This document shows, one piece after another, positions 34,601 to 46,105 of a stretch of DNA of 64,000 nt. The position numbers were made by a program, and so were the translations under genes. Position 1 is the stretch's first letter, and every line of letters begins with the position of its first letter. The notes below the pieces were generated by a model. It made no database searches. It saw only the letters and a program-made list of their open reading frames with translations, and was not told where the DNA came from. Source of the stretch: Ephydatia muelleri (Eukaryota > Porifera > Demospongiae > Spongillida > Spongillidae); assembly GCA_013339895.1 (NCBI GenBank), contig JABACO010000001.1:11270813-11334812 (forward strand), given 5' to 3'.

Positions 34601-37600
34601 TGGATCCAATGCTGCCGGTGTTTGCTACCCAGCCTCAGGACCGAGATACTGTGCAGAAGGCCTCCAAGGCGACTATTGGAGCTGAAGGAGGTTCGTTTTC
34701 AGACACAAGCGTAACATTTATTTGTTCTTCTCTACCTCCTATCTCTTAAGCCACTGCAAGCATGCTGGAATGTAGCACCAGCACAGATGAATTGAATGAA
34801 GCCACACATCACATTGTGGATTACGTGAAAAGAAACATAGAGGTCTGTGAATTGTGTTGTGTTTGGCACGCTACAGTACATGTATACGTGCACATATCTT
34901 GAAGTTCATGGCAATGCACACCTGTAATGCTGCATACTGTGTTATTCCGAAACAATTCATCAAGGGTTTTGAATCACATGTTCAAATCTTGATGCAACTT
35001 CTCATATTTGTTTGTCCACATATGGTTATGATTTGTGCAGATTTTCCTGTCATTGGCTCACAGCTGAGTATCTGCCATCTATTTGAAGCTCATTTTAAGT
35101 ACAACTAAACGATGCGATATATGTTAGTCAGTAGTGAAAGGGTTAACAATTCAATATATCTTAAGCATAGATTGTAAGATTTAGTACAGTGGCCAATTTT
35201 CACATGAATGAGGGCATCCTTTTTCCAAGTGTTTTTACCGAAATAAAAAGTCTGATTATCAGTACATGTAACCTCTGAGGACCACAGCCGTTTAAAGCTG
35301 TGGGCGCCATCGTTTTAGGTATCCCAACTAAGTGTTGTTTTTATATTTCCAAGTGGTATTACAAACCTATTACCTCTGCTATTAACACTGCGGTTTTACC
35401 TAGTGAGTGGCTATCAACACTGGGTGAACTGTGGTGGGCTTTTATGATGTAGCAAGACTCAGCAATTCACTTACTAATTTGATTATGTATGTGCACTAAT
35501 TGGAATCAATGGCAACCAAGCGACTTCACTGTGTAACAGTCAGACTTACAATGCGCAACCATTATACATTAGTCATGTGTGTGTGTGAAATTATTTGTGC
35601 ATTATATTTGTATATGTGTGTGACTCCATCCAGGTGTCTGGCGAGGCAGGGGGTGTCTTCGCCATGACTAACACTGAGAAACAGAGGCTAGAGGAACTGA
35701 TGGCTGGAGAGGATGATGATGACCCTGAGGTTTGAGTCATGTACATGTACTATAACGTGTGCAGTATTTTCTCAATCTTCTGCACCTGTAATTTGTCATT
35801 TTCGCATTCGTTTACTTCAGAAGCTCGATAGTGCAGTTGTTCTTGCCTCTGATACTGGGTACCAGTACACTGAACACGACTTGTTGAGAATGAAGGAAAT
35901 TGACAGGTACAGGTATATATAGTAGCTTTGACTACCAGTCTACCACAACAGATCGCACTTGCACATTACAGCTGTACATGTATATGGAATTTCTACATGT
36001 GCAGCATGTGTTGATGTACATGTAAAATAGCACTGTCTCCTGGACTTCTTGTAAGCCAAAAGTACACATATATTGCACTGTGTGTGTATATATATATGGA
36101 ATGTTTCACGAGATTTTTGACCCTTGTGAATTTATATATATAGCATCCAATTCATCTTCCGAACAGTAAATGCTATGAACCTCCTAATTTCAACGCTTCA
36201 TATCACACCATTTCTCTGTGTGAAAATGCACAAGCACAGTGCCAACATTATAAAGTACAATATCCCAAGGGGTTCAAACCACCACATTTGCATTCCAATC
36301 GCTTCAAATTCGATGTGTACGTACAGTGTAGGGGGGTCCAGTGGCCATTGATTTGTTTGTTTGTTATTTTTTTGTTACGGACATATGGCTGTGCAAAGTT
36401 GATGCACGTTTTCCCGTTTGTTTCACGCCAATAATTTTGGCAAACCACTTCCAAATTAATGTATGAAGAAAATCATTGACGCAAATCAAGTGAGAAAATA
36501 TGCAGGTACTTAGCATAGCTGTATCTCTGTAATGGATAAAATAAAATCAACGAACAGAAAGTATCAATAGCAACAGGATCCCACTACTGTATGTACGCGA
36601 AGTGATTTAAACACTCCTACCTGAAGATGTTACTGTTTTAAACACCAAGGGTTATTGGACCTTGTAACGTTGACACCATCCTTGTGCAAGACCCCACACT
36701 ATATTCATACAGTGTGCCATAACATGTTGAATACAGGATATTGATAGCATAAACCTTGCAGACAATATAGCGATTTGTAAATAGATGTATAAATCTACAA
36801 GGGTCAAAATCTCATGAAAACATTCCATATTAACAGCTTGGTGATGAATGTCACCATGGTGCACACTGCATATGCACTGTTATTTATGTATGGGAGCACA
36901 TGTTACCACATGAACCAATGCCTACATCTGTCAGCAGTCATATTTTGTGTATGGTGTCATTTGAATTCAATTCCATAATTAGTTTGTCCTCTTTGCACAC
37001 TCCCCCCTTTCACACTGCACAATGCTGATGCACGCAAAAACAATTCAAAGTCGCCTTCAAGCACTGTTGCCACCAGCTGACTGGGAAGCAATTTGTTTCA
37101 CACCTGCATCTAGTACCTATCCATCAATTATCAGAGAGGTAAGAATTAGATATGTACTGTATTAATGCAGCACTTATTTTTACCGTAGACTGCACCTGTG
37201 TACATGTGGTGTCCATATAGAGAACAATGTGCAGTAGCAGCACTTCATGACAGGGCATGTGGCTGCACTGTACGCATGCATGTACATTTTCCATGCCACT
37301 CATTCGGCAAAATATACTGCTGTGTATGCAGCTTGGAATTTATGTGGCTTTATTTCTTTATATATTTATATTTGTTTTACAGTAGCTTGTGGTGTTCTCC
37401 TTGTAAGTAGCTCTCTCATGCATTCATTCACCTTCATTGGCAATTCAATGGGACCCTACATTACCATGTATATTCTTATTTTAATTTTTTGGATATTGCT
37501 TGTGATGTACAGTGTAATGTACTAATTCCTATTTTCAGAATTCCAAGCAATCATTGGACATGCTATTTGAGGACAGGGACTTACAGCAACCCTTGCAAGG

Positions 37601-39070
37601 TGCAGATGACGACGCATCCATTCACACACTGTATAAATAACGCGATATTTTTAAATGCTTGTAACTCCAATTATCAATCAAATGCCAAAGATAAAATGAA
37701 GTTCATTGGCATGGTTGAAACATCTTCTATGAAATTGCTAATTTAAACACACTAAAACAATGTTATTTTATTATAATTTTTATTTTAACGAAAATTTATT
37801 CATTAGATAGATGTAGTACTACAGAAACACATCACACACAACCATTGCCTACCCTACTGTTAGTATCTAAGCTAAATAGCAGTGGCATTGGCTCTAACAA
37901 AATGGAGTTCAATCTCCCAGGTACATTTAGCTCTACCTACCATGGTTTGTATTACAGTAAACGTTGGATAAATCATGTCACATGACATACATGTATCTTC
38001 ACTTTTCTTGGACATGTATCATTTATATCCTATGAAGAATCTTTTCCATAAGTCAGACATACTTGTGCTGTACTGTATATTGGACCTCGCTTCTCTTGGC
38101 ATGTGCTAACTCTTTACACGGGCAACAGAGCAATATTGCTGCGCTGCAGGTACTATACTATACAAAAACCACTTTGTTTATCTAAACAGTTAACACTTTT
38201 GTAGTGACAACACATTGGAAAAGTTGTTTCCTAGGTAAATTGTTTACAAACTACATTTTCCTGCAACGGGGAAACCTTATTGTACGGCAATAATTGGCTT
38301 CTTCCAGGAAAGAGTTAATGATTCATGTTGTTATAACTGTGGTTGAATACTTTCTGCCTTGTGTAAAGTCAGATAATGAGCATGTGGCCTATGAATGGTG
38401 AGCAGGATACCTGTATTTACTGGAACATGAGGAAAAGGAAGGATGAGCTGTGCAATCCCACTACATGCAGTACATGTGCATTACATTCATTAGTACACTA
38501 TACATAGAGCTGGTTGGAATCGATATCAATACGTACGTGTGTACATGTATATGGTGCGTATGTACTTGCACATATTATTTACATGTATGGACCATATGAA
38601 CACTATAGCACAGCAAGATTGTATATTAAGCAGAGAAGAATGTGAGAGACTGCATGACATTGATGGAAAACTTATTGCTGTACAAGACTCCATTAATAGT
38701 CTGGACACGTGTATGCAGGTAAGTATGTGTGCAATATACATGTGCAGTGTTATTGACAACTGAGGGTTATAATTATTATTTTAAAACATTTGTCCTCAAA
38801 CATTTCTAGGATTGAGTTTGTACACTTCATACAGCATACAATAGTGACTATTTTGTAATGGAGGAGGTTCAATCTGAGCTTGCATCTTTGTGGAAATGCT
38901 CCTCTGGATTATATATTTGCATAATCACTTCATTATTGTTTTGTCTTACCCAGCCAACTCTGTCTCCTTCTGCGCTTCAAGAATTACTAAATCAATGCAT
39001 GAAAGAACTCCACCCAGAAAATGTGGTTATTTCTGCAGCTGAGCCAACTATTAGCAGTGGTGATAACTAG
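31675..39070 (+). CDS. FSIP1: Fibrous sheath-interacting protein 1, near-complete
   Basis: Ten exons with consistent phases: 31675-31940, 33346-33442, 34595-34690, 34751-34842, 35634-35729, 35821-35906, 37051-37138, 37539-37599, 38609-38718 and 38954-39070 (TAG). Blocks match human FSIP1 in order: DERLQKAIEKMAKLDTKL, then KEKEVKKQTKKLQQRM, DYVKRNIE, TEKQRLEELM, GYQYTEHDLLRMKEID joined to SRLQALL, LSREECERLHDIDGKL, and LSPSALQELLNQCMKEL. The protein is mostly charged helix with repeated 'RLxxIDxxL' motifs. FSIP1 binds AKAP4 in the mammalian sperm fibrous sheath and has links to ciliary and flagellar axonemes in other animals. The 5' end is unresolved: an ATG exon at 31077-31114 has a good donor, but its phase does not fit 31675. 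If the donor at 37599 is not used, exon 8 runs to a stop at 37640, giving a short isoform. Introns carry a huge CA repeat and a foldback element. Confidence 0.85.
32278..33043. repeat. Compound CA microsatellite with CAGATAAACACACC units
   Basis: About 770 bp in FSIP1 intron 1 consist almost wholly of (CA)n, interspersed about 15 times with AGATAAACACACC-type and GGCACACACA or AACACACTGCT variants. It is a higher-order array and not a simple (CA)n. The long Cys/Val-rich open frames on the opposite strand come only from this repeat. Confidence 0.95.
36095..36829. mobile_element. Old foldback element in FSIP1 intron
   Basis: The termini TATGGAATGTTTCACGAGAT and, inverted, the end at 36810-36829 are similar with mismatches. 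The next blocks TTTTTGACCCTTGT and ACAAGGGTCAAAAT are also mirrored. Mirrored inner blocks include the pair around 36165-36180 and 36735-36760 (CTATCAA/TGAACCTCC-type sequence). Inner strings such as AAGGGGTTCAAA and CAAATTCGATGTG match the element at 55073-55885, so this is an older member of that family. It lies in the intron before the exon at 37051. Confidence 0.65.
37641..38608. other. FSIP1 intron, nothing else seen
   Basis: AT-rich intron sequence with no recognisable coding or repeat unit, between the donor at 37599 and the acceptor at 38608. Confidence 0.5.
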
Positions 39071-39849
39071 CATGCAAACTTCATTTTGTCTTTGGTGTGC
39101 AAGTGTACAGTGTACATTGTGTGCTGTGTGAAAGATGTACTTCATATCCATATGTGTGTGCTATATGCCATAATTATTGCAAAGCATCGCTATGATACTT
39201 TTTTATCATGCTTCCTGATATGACTGCCTGTTAATGAGCATCGCATTGTAAAACAAAGGATGCTAAAGTCGAAAATTTGCAGTGCCTATGCCGTCATGGA
39301 ACTCTGTCCTGTCCCCCCCTCCCCCACCCCCTCTGGACTGAAATTATCTGTGAGTGTGGTATTTGAAATATAATCTCTGGTAACATAATAGCTTCAATAA
39401 CCGGAATCGCAAGTAACTTGTCGCTTCATTGCTACTGAGTGGTCACAAGCTATTCCGTAGATTGAGACGCTTGGTATGGTAGGGTACTTATTCTCAATAA
39501 TTTTTGAACTTGATTTTGCAATAAAAAGCATAGTGTTCATTACAATGCACATCTTTCGAAAATATGCCTGAAGTAAACGTTCAGTATTTCATATACGTAA
39601 TGATTTCAAGCTGATTAGCTCTTTCGGAGACAACTTTTTATCACTGCAAATACGTGAGGTGTACATGTACTGTAATAACATAAAATAAAAGTGCACTTAC
39701 ATGTGCATTCCTTCTCATAGCAGCACCTTGCTGGTAGAGGATCACAGAGCTTGCATCCTCTGGCATTGCAAGTTAAAAACTGGTAACCTTTGCAGTCATC
39801 ATAATTTTGTACAGTGCTTAGCATTTACCTTTTCCTATGTGTGCTGTGA

Positions 39850-40908
39850 CTTAAGATACACTTGTACATGTACCTCCGACTAAGCCCCTTTTTTTGTTCT
39901 TCACAAGCACCATATCACCACTGATGCATTTTTCGATGTGCTTTGATGTTTGTGGTGTAATTGTTTTGAGAACTGGTGATGTTATCGTTCATCTACATGC
40001 GTGAGCAACAATATTACTATAAACTCTACTTGTTTATACTATTGGTTGGGTTCATTGATATTTCTAGTTTCCTGTGCTCTGTAAGCCACTGAGTTTTTGG
40101 TTTCATCATTTCCAACCTGAAGTATTTCTTGTGCTTGAACTGCATGTTGAAGAGGCAATGTGACTTTCCTACCAAAGGCAACCTCATAAGGATAATATCT
40201 AAAGTCTGAACTGAGTGCAAATAGCACATAACACAGATCTAGACTCTATAGTGCTGTCCCATTCATCACTACAATCAGTAAAACATTGTGCTATGATCCG
40301 TTGCACATGATGTGCATAAATGGACTGAGAATTGCACGAATGCAACTAACCGTATGATTGTCTGATTTGTACGTTCACTTAATCCATTTGACTGTGGATG
40401 GTAAGCAGAAGTGAGTTAATGCACATCAATTTCAAATTAAGCTTTTGCAAAGAGAATCTACAATCTAGGGATAGGATAGATATACTGAAATGTCAACTGT
40501 CCATGTGATGCACCTAGTCTGCTGCAAATTAATTCATATTCTATATAGGAAGGTGTACCCATTGGTGGTGATTGTGGATGAATGAACCACACATGGTTCG
40601 GTTGTAGTGGGTAAATGTACATGTATCATCGCTTGGCTGGTTATATAGATTGCATCTGCATCCCTCCTGCTCCCTCTCCCCACCTCATGTATATTAACGC
40701 ATAAAGAAGTACCTGATTCATCAATCCCATCCCTGATCTGTGACAATGTCTCCTGCACCAAATTTGCAATACAGCAAGTACATGACATACATGTACATGT
40801 ACACTGTACACCAATAGCACTTTTGTTCTGCAAAGCAGCTACTTCGGGCCACTTTGAGAAGTATAGCCTGTTATAGCAACAATGATGTACATGTAATGAT
40901 ATGACCAA
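39850..40908 (-). mobile_element. Ty3/gypsy-type integrase relic
   Basis: On the minus strand, in order: LYFSKWPEVAALQNKSA (integrase core, D-containing YFSKWPE block, about 40863-40810), TSAYHPQSNGLSERTNQT (second D/E region block, about 40420-40365), FRYYPYEVAFGRKVTLPL (about 40200-40145) and GDMVLVKNKKRG (C-terminal module, about 39920-39885). This is the order of retroelement integrases of the Ty3/gypsy (Metaviridae-like) group. Each block is in a different frame or separated by stops, so the copy is dead. No LTR, protease or reverse-transcriptase block was recognised nearby. Confidence 0.75.
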
Positions 40909-41301
40909 CGACTGGTCACAGGTACGGGCTGCAATCTAGTCACTGTGTTGAGCTTTTGACAAAAGGATTAGTCCTTTGGCAGGATTCACATTAATTCAGG
41001 TATTCGTAAGAGGAACAGCCTATTGAGAAGTATATGTGGAGTATAGAACTGTGTATACCCGTTAACGGATATGATAGCATGTCTGCTGAATAGGCTGTCC
41101 AGCCGGACAATCCATCCTAGGATTTCTGATCTGCTCTAGGATACCCCCCTGACACAGACATACATGTAGACACTCACCACCATATGCACATGTGCATACG
41201 TCTATAAACATGTCAACACAGAGTTTCTGAGCGAAAGCCATGCAAACTCTGTATGTTGACATAGCATGACTTGCATGCATGGTATTAATCACAATTTTTC
41301 A

Positions 41302-41550
41302 ATGGCGGGACGTCAAAAGCAAGGCATGCCTGGTGAAGAGAAGCAAGACACACCTAGTGAAGAGAAGCAAGACACACCTAGTGAAGAGAAGCAAGACACG
41401 CCTGATGAAGAGAAGCAAGGGGTACAAGATGCTTTGTTCACTTTCAAACGTCACTACAAATACCTCCACAAGCGAGGAGTTGAAAACAGGTCGCACCCTA
41501 GCTATTGTACAGATAGCTTTTTATGGACTATTGCATTTTTTATAAATTAA
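41302..41550 (+). pseudogene. Truncated copy related to the 28.5-30.0 kb gene
   Basis: The frame reads MAGRQKQGMPGEEKQ, four KQDTPSEE-type octamers, then EEKQGVQDALFTFKRHYKYL and HKRGVENRSHP before a stop. The same blocks occur on the other strand at about 29690-29850 in the broken glycosyltransferase-like gene (GPQKQGTHGE, EKQGAQDALFTFK, LHKRGVE). Here the frame is open through those blocks but the enzyme part is missing. It is either a partial duplicate or the first exon of a gene whose rest is absent. No donor was assigned. Confidence 0.5.
41317..41412 (+). repeat. 24-bp in-frame tandem repeat, four copies
   Basis: The unit AAGCAAGACACACCTAGTGA plus AGAG encodes KQDTPSEE; copies one and four have variant bases. 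The length is a multiple of three, so the frame is kept. Confidence 0.9.
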
Positions 41551-42057
41551 ATGAAGAATAATTCACACAAAAAAGATCGATGCAAGACAATAACAGAAAC
41601 AAAAACACAATACATGAGTCAATAATAAACTTGATTGTGAGAATCTGCAATGGAAATGCTTTTTTTTTTTTTTTAATTTTTTGTGGAGGCTGGGTATGGT
41701 GCAGTAAAACGTGACGTCCATTTAAAGGTGGGGTATGGGGGTATAGTTCTTATATTTGTGACATAGATGGACAACATGGTCCAAAAAAAGCGAGACATCA
41801 TTTATGGACGCTCCCGTACCAAAGCTCAGGTTGTTGTGCCTCAAGTCGTGGTCTTCTAAGTGTTTTTATCACTCTATGATTCTAGAAGCTTCAGGAACCA
41901 TTTCAGCAACCTTTTGAAGTGCTGTTAAACTTAAAACTCTTTTTCCGTTGCCTATTAGCATCAAACTTTTTGGCACGTAGAAGTTGTTTTAGATCATCGG
42001 CTTCTTTTGGCTTTTATTGAGTTCCATCGATTGTTCACTTGAAATCAATATTCTCAC
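41551..42057. other. No gene seen
   Basis: AT-rich sequence with a T run at 41659-41674 and otherwise no features. Short frames only. Confidence 0.4.
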
Positions 42058-42266
42058 CGCTACGATCCGGAGATTGAGAGTAAGGCAAAGCTTGTTGTAG
42101 ATACATGATGAACAAGCCGCAAATAAGCTAATATCACGGCAACGGTCTTATGTTGCCTCCAATACCGCACGATGAATCCTGTATGTATGCACAGATTAGT
42201 TGTATTTTCAACAAGCCCGCGTCATCAGCTTTGCCTTAATACTCTCAATCTCCGGATCGTTGCGGT
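42058..42266. repeat. Inverted repeat, about 36-bp arms
   Basis: CGCTACGATCCGGAGATTGA at the left and its near-complement TCTCCGGATCGTTGCGGT at the right end mirrored arms (42058-42092 and 42230-42266), with a 137-bp centre. It may be a small MITE or the ends of a decayed one. Confidence 0.7.
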
Positions 42267-42333
42267 GCATCGTTAAGAACAAGAAGAGATTTGGACAGCG
42301 CTTTAATATATGCTGACGTAACCAAACAAATCA

Positions 42334-42431
42334 GTCAAAAAGTGCGCTGTGCAAATTAGTGCGTGGTGCAAGTGCAAACCTCAAAAAGTGCGCGCGCTGT
42401 GCAAAATTAGTGCGTGGCGCAAGGGGTGCGA
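42334..42431. repeat. Two-copy direct repeat, GC-rich
   Basis: TCAAAAAGTGCGCTGTGCAA followed by ATTAGTGCGTGG occurs twice, about 45 bp apart; the second copy has an extra CGCG. The CpG-rich composition differs from surrounding DNA. Confidence 0.75.
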
Positions 42432-43513
42432 CCAACCGGGTCACCAGGCTAATCAGGTTGTGATTTAACTAAAATCGATACAAATATATTCCAGTGATTT
42501 TCAGATCGCTAATGATTCCTCAATTGCAATCAAGGAAGGCAGGGTAAAAGCAGGTGACGAGACTGAAATCGCGAGACTGCGTGCATACTTGCCGAGTCCT
42601 CATCGATGTACTATTACCAGCTACTTACATCAGAAGACGCTATACTTATCATTTCGAACGCGCGCAGTGAGCTTGGAAAAGAAAAGGCACTTTCCAGTAA
42701 TGTGGAGGAAAACCAACCTCGATGATTCATGCAGGATTTCTGTGGTTAAGTCGGTTAAATATTAACCTTAACCGCGGCAACCCTGTTCAGCTGGATTTGA
42801 ATAAGATTCTGGTTCTTAGAACCTGTTTACTCTTCAGTGTGAAAAATGGTCAGTGTTTTCGAAGTCACATATAAGATTGTACAAACAATATTACAATGTT
42901 ATATCACATGTAAAATCGATTTACTGCTAATTTTGCATTAGATTTTATGGCAGAAATCAACATGCGATGATTCCCCCCCCCCCACCACCCCCACACCCCA
43001 CACACCCACACCCGATTTGTACCAGATTAAGTTTATAAATCACGATTATTTACCTTATGTCAGTGAATCATGTATGAAATCAAGATCGGAATTTTTTTTC
43101 TCACAGAGCTGCATGCACGGTGCAATTAATATTAGGTATCGTACCATCTGTACTGTATTCGAATGCAATCAACTGTCTGACAATACCACGATGGCCTTCA
43201 ACCCTCTGAGCTTTGTGGAGTTGGCGCTCACATAATTCATATAGCTGCGCACATATCAATTAACGGAACTCATAAAACTAAATTTAGTCACCATACAAAG
43301 GCTTACATAATCTGCTCTTCATAATGAGACGCGCCCGGCTATTTCGTGATACTATCAGCGAAGTAAGACGACCTTCACCATACAATTTCTTAAAGATGTT
43401 GTAATACTGAAACAGAGCGCGTTCGACTTCTTAACTAAGCCTTGTTACAGGAACAACATGCACATCCTATTTATTTTATTTCAGTGGCCATAATTAATGA
43501 ACAATACAATACT

Positions 43514-43515
<2 letters not shown>

Positions 43516-43548
<33 letters not shown>
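43516..43548. repeat. C homopolymer, 33 bases
   Basis: An uninterrupted C run lies about 260 bases upstream of the G6PD start codon, with G on the template strand for that gene. It could fold as an i-motif/G-quadruplex pair near the promoter. Confidence 0.95.
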
Positions 43549-43809
43549 TGGGAAGGAAGTGACATAATGAGTAGGTCTGGGTACGAGACAAAATCATACT
43601 AGATGTGACCATTAGCTCTGATTCAACAGATGACATCCATTCTCAGGTTCCCAGGTGGAATCATATATGGCTCTCGCTCGCGGTTAAGTAAGCATTATTA
43701 AATTTGAAAGAAATCATTCATTAAATTGCAACCAATCCATCATTAAATATCGAGGCAAAAAGACATAATACACAAGCGATCTTTTGGTCTATTCACCTCT
43801 AGAGTAGTG

Positions 43810-46068
43810 ATGGCTGCGGATAAGGTTTGTACGTCGCTGGTGATTCTGGGAGCTTCGGTAAGCCGATTGAAACGCTGTCTTTGGTATGAGCTCATGAAGC
43901 ATTTTGCAAAAAGGGGGATCGATCTGCATGTACCGCAATAAGTAATCTGCTTTTCTAACGAGACAATGCAGCGTCTGTGCACGAGGTCAATTTATTTGCC
44001 GACCTGCATGTATGGTACACATGCAGTGCAGGGCCTGCTACATCCGAATGTTGTACGAAAGCATGCATGGCTATTAATGGATTTGGTGCGGTTGATCATA
44101 TATATCTGCACCACTGTGCGATTTTTATATAGGGTGACCTGGCAAAGAAAATGATCTACCCAACGCTGTGGTGAGTGCATATACCAGCTGACTGTCAGTA
44201 TTAGTGTTTGCACACCTCATGTACACGCATGTCAATTTGTATGCATGTGTTTCTGCACGAGAAACTTTTATGCATAGATTTGCACAAGCAGGCACATTCA
44301 CATGAGTCAGGCCAGATAAGTAATTTGCATCACCACTGCTATATATTCATTAATTAACTATCTTTAATTTCACTCCCGCAATCTCACTATTCCCTCCCTC
44401 TACGTGCACACATCATTGATGGCAAAGGCTACTATTCAAAGGCAATCGCCTTCCACCAGCAACCACAGTGATCGGCTACGCACGGTCAAAACTGAGTGTA
44501 GATGACTTGAAGAAAAAAATTCAAATAGACAAGGTTGGACTGTGCGCTGGTCTGAGAGGAGGGGGAACTGGGTGCTTTGATGTGCAATTGGGTACAGTCA
44601 AGTACACTGACAGAAGGCATGAGAATGGCATTCATTGGTACATGCACCATTTCTTCCTTTTGTTGTTAGTGGCACAGTGCAAATCACAAAGTGGTTTTTG
44701 TTTTAGGGACTTTGTGCTGATTCTTTAAATGGTATCAAGTGCATAGGTCAAATTCTGGAGGAAATCATATATGCATGTAGACAGAATTGTAACTTGCACA
44801 GATATCAATTTCTAATTTGCATGGGCAACAAATAGACACTGGCACATACAGTAAATGAATTTGAGTTGCTCCATGGTATTTGATTATACCCTAGCCAAAG
44901 GAAAATGAGAAGAGCCTCATGGATCAGTTTTGGGCTGCCAATCGCTACATGTCTGGCAGCTACACAGATAAGGAATCCATTGCAAAGCTGAATGCTGAGC
45001 TAAAGAAATTAGAGAATGGTTACGATGTGGGCAACAGGCTCTTCTACCTCGCTCTTCCTTCTTCTGTGTTTGAAGAGGTCGCATCCTGCTTGAGAGAGAC
45101 AGCAATGAGTTCAACGTAAGAGAAGAGTTATTGATTATGCCACACTGACACACTTTCTATGTAACCATCTGTGTAGTGGGTGGAACCGCATTGTCCTGGA
45201 GAAACCATTCGGAAAGGATTCGGAGAGTTATGCCCAGCTTAATCGTCACATTTGTAATCTGTTTACTGAGGATCAGGTCTTCAGAGTGGACCACTTCCTA
45301 AGCCATGAGATGATTCAGACATTACTGATCCTTAGGTAAGGCTCATAGGTTCTTTGGGTGTGGAAACATGTAAGGCCAAAAAGTGGAAGTAATGGTTTTC
45401 ATGGTATCTATGCAATTATCCATGTCACATTTATTTTGCCCCTTTGCCCTTCACACACTATTCAAGTGTGTGGATTGATTGATCCTTATGGGCACAGGTG
45501 TGCTGATTAAGTTGCTGCCAGTTCTATATGCCAATTGGAGTCATAAACAAAAAAACAACAAAAAAAAACAAAACAATTGCATGTCTCTTCCAGCGATGTA
45601 TACATGTGATAGCCCTTCCCTCTTTGAAAGGCAATATATCCCTCCTCTCCATTCTCCAATTGTTTGTATATCCATATGTGCTTGTATCACTTATGTTCTC
45701 TTCATTCTGCAAGGTCTTAGCATTATATGTACTGTGTGGTTATCAAAAACATGTCAAATGCCCAGGTTTGCCAATTACATCTTCCGGTCCCTATGGAACA
45801 GCAACAGCATCAAATGCGTTGTCGTGACCTACAATGAGACCTTTGGCACTGAAGGTCGAGGAGGATATTTTGATGAATATGGCATCATTCGTGATATGGT
45901 ACAGAACCACCTACTTCAAGTGCTCTGCCTGGTTACTATGGAGAAACCAGTAACCACAGGTGCGAAAGATATTAGGGATGAAAAGGTGTGTGCACAATCT
46001 ACTCTATGCGACACATGCAGGTTTTCTAGTTATTTTGATTTGTACCACATCAATTTCAAACTATTGGC

Positions 46069-46105
<37 letters not shown>

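Larger units (their letters stand above)
42267..43809. other. Region upstream of G6PD, no other gene
   Basis: Besides the direct repeat and the C-tract, this has a C/CA-rich patch at 42973-43012 and short frames only. The G6PD promoter must lie near the right end, but no core motif is clear. Confidence 0.4.

Noticed and set aside
39615-39824. Minus-strand Cys-rich frame ending in a GT donor-like site
   Set aside because: It has Cys-rich extracellular-domain appearance and a GTAAGT, but no acceptor or neighbouring exon could be fixed and no family was recognised.
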